From RGIG3002 sp045546775 (GTDB lineage Bacteria > Bacillota > Clostridia > Lachnospirales > Lachnospiraceae), in assembly GCA_045546775.1 (NCBI GenBank), contig JAZQDM010000040.1, positions 1 through 23,099 of the forward strand: a stretch of DNA of 23,099 bases, given 5' to 3'. A model generated the notes under the pieces. It made no database searches. It saw nothing but the letters and a program-made list of their open reading frames with translations, and had not been told where the DNA came from. Of the stretch, positions 21,967 through 23,099 are shown one piece after another (the stretch's first letter is position 1; the number at the start of each line of letters is the position of its first letter). A program made the position numbers and the translations under genes.

Positions 21967-22926
21967 ATGCTACATATCATTGTGAATCCGGCTTCCAAAT
22001 CCGGACTGGGAAAAGAAAAATGGGAATCATTAAAACAGGAACTGAATAAGAATAAAATTGTATATCAAGTCTATTTTACAGAAAAGAAAACCGGTGCTAC
22101 CGACTGTGTAAAAGAAATTTTGAAAAACCGGGGAAATGCTAATTCCCCAACGCATCCCAAACGCGCTGCCCAAAATACTATTTGCGTGTTGGGCGGTGAC
22201 GGTACCATGAATGAAGTAGCTAACGCTCTGTATAAATCCGGCAACGGATTAGATACCTATGCCTTAGCTTATCTCCCTACCGGTTCCAGCAATGATTTAG
22301 CACGGGCTTTACATATCACCCCTTCCTATTCAGAGTTCATTGATCGCATCAAAAAGGGAAATTTGCAAACTATTGATTCCGGACTTATGGCTACGCCTTC
22401 CGGAAAACAACGTAATTTTTGTGTCAGTTGTGGCATCGGTTTAGATGCAGCCACTTGCAAAGAAGCATTAGATTCCAAAATAAAAGACGTTTTAAACCGG
22501 ATTGGTCTTGGTAAATTAAGCTATGCCGGAATCGCCTTAAAGCAATTGATTTCTGCACCGGTTGCTGATTGCGATGTTATTTTAGATGACGGCACTGTAC
22601 ATCATTTCGAAAAGTTTTTATTTGGCGTAGCCATGATCCAGCCATATGAAGGCGGAGGCATTAAATTCGCTCCCGAGGCCGACTGTAATGACGGACAATT
22701 TGACATCTGTATTGTTGCAGATCTCCGCAAATGGCAAGTGCTTTATTTGTTGCCTTTGGCTTTCTTGGGCAAACACGTAGGCAAAAAAAATGTTTATATG
22801 TTGAAAAGCCGTTCCGTCACCTTCAAAACCAGCAATCCTTTGATTGTCCACACAGATGGTGAATATGCCGGCACACGCGACGAAATTACCTTAACCTGTA
22901 TGCAAAACTCTTTAAAATATCTCTAG
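21967..22926 (+). CDS. Diacylglycerol kinase family lipid kinase (YegS/DgkB-like)
   Basis: A 319-residue kinase of the diacylglycerol/YegS/BmrU family, which phosphorylates lipids such as diacylglycerol on the inner face of the membrane. The N-terminal IIVNPASKSGLGKEKW is the usual start. The nucleotide motif is VLGGDGTMNEVANAL (GGDGT at 76-80) and the second motif is LPTGSSNDLARALHI (104-118). The C-terminal beta domain contains GIGLDAATCKEAL and FGVAMIQPYEGGGIKFAPEA, then LIVHTDGEYAGTRDEITL near the end. AAAGGA lies 11 bases upstream. The insert at about 56-70 (GNANSPTHPKRAAQN) is longer than in typical relatives. The real substrate is not settled by sequence. The downstream 60 bases hold no convincing terminator. 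Confidence 0.93.
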   Translation: MLHIIVNPASKSGLGKEKWESLKQELNKNKIVYQVYFTEKKTGATDCVKEILKNRGNANSPTHPKRAAQNTICVLGGDGTMNEVANALYKSGNGLDTYALAYLPTGSSNDLARALHITPSYSEFIDRIKKGNLQTIDSGLMATPSGKQRNFCVSCGIGLDAATCKEALDSKIKDVLNRIGLGKLSYAGIALKQLISAPVADCDVILDDGTVHHFEKFLFGVAMIQPYEGGGIKFAPEADCNDGQFDICIVADLRKWQVLYLLPLAFLGKHVGKKNVYMLKSRSVTFKTSNPLIVHTDGEYAGTRDEITLTCMQNSLKYL

Positions 22927-22989
22927 ACAAACTTGGAGTTTTGTAGCATACTCTGTTTCATAGACGTTTTTATAAAAGGGGTTTTATTA

Positions 22990-23094
22990 GTGAAAACGAA
23001 TCATCCAAAGAATTGCAAACGAAAGATTCCTTCAAAATCGGAATTATCCATTCGCATTCTTGCAATACTGGCTTATTCTAAAGTCGGATCGTAG
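22990..23094 (+). CDS. Small ORF of 34 codons, unrecognised
   Basis: The frame starts with GTG at 22990, eight bases after AAGGGG, and ends at TAG 23092-23094. The product is Lys/Arg-rich in the first half (KTNHPKNCKRKIPSKSE) and hydrophobic in the second (LSIRILAILAYSK). An ATG at 23097-23099 follows two bases later at the window edge, so it could be a leader peptide, the first gene of an operon, or the beginning of a gene broken by a stop. I do not recognise a family. The ribosome binding site is the only positive evidence. Confidence 0.4.
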   Translation: MKTNHPKNCKRKIPSKSELSIRILAILAYSKVGS

Positions 23095-23099
23095 CCATG

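Overview
The window looks like chromosomal DNA of an anaerobic low-to-mid GC Firmicute, most likely a member of Lachnospiraceae (Clostridia). The evidence is the gene set (class III fructose-1,6-bisphosphatase, DUF4364 protein, UPF0735 ACT protein beside homoserine dehydrogenase, phosphoglycerate-mutase-like putative homoserine kinase, DUF3048 lipoprotein), the strong AGGAGG-type ribosome binding sites and the sigma-A type promoters. The species cannot be fixed from sequence alone.

Layout. Bases 1-1935 (minus) hold a Cys-cluster (YkgJ-type) protein gene overlapping the start of fbp, which runs off the left edge. Bases 2028-4775 (plus) are a likely operon: NADP-type malic enzyme, a TIGR01212-type radical SAM protein and a DUF4364 protein, closed by a strong terminator. 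Bases 4801-8714 (minus) are an accessory-looking stretch, partly AT-rich: an XRE regulator with a membrane tail, a transglutaminase-like protein, DinD, a TPR-like protein, a TfoX N-terminal domain protein, a small membrane-anchored protein and a VOC protein. The VOC gene is translationally coupled to rarA (8711-10051). A divergent tRNA-Gly(GCC) follows at 10202-10273, then three closely packed terminator hairpins.

Bases 10449-11783 (minus) encode a membrane-anchored GH3 family beta-N-acetylhexosaminidase. The roughly 730 bases upstream contain no convincing protein gene. They do contain a perfect-consensus promoter (TTGACA, 17 bases, TATAAT) with A-tracts upstream, followed by a purine-rich transcript ending in a long hairpin whose G-U pairs make sense only on the minus strand. 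This is the best candidate for something undescribed: an abundant structured non-coding RNA or an unusually long leader.

Bases 12514-13818 (plus) carry an LUD-domain protein and a membrane protein. Bases 13882-18276 (minus) are an aspartate-family amino acid operon: UPF0735 ACT regulator, hom, putative homoserine kinase of the phosphoglycerate mutase fold, and lysC, behind a promoter that contains a perfect 12-base palindrome. A DUF3048 lipoprotein gene (minus), rfbD (plus), glyA (minus) and a diacylglycerol-kinase family gene (plus) complete the window. glyA and the lipid kinase gene are divergent and appear to share one -35 hexamer. A 34-codon ORF with a good ribosome binding site lies at the right edge.

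Functionally most of the window is core metabolism (gluconeogenesis, malate decarboxylation, the threonine/lysine/methionine branch from aspartate, one-carbon supply by GlyA) plus genome maintenance (RarA, DinD) and envelope functions.
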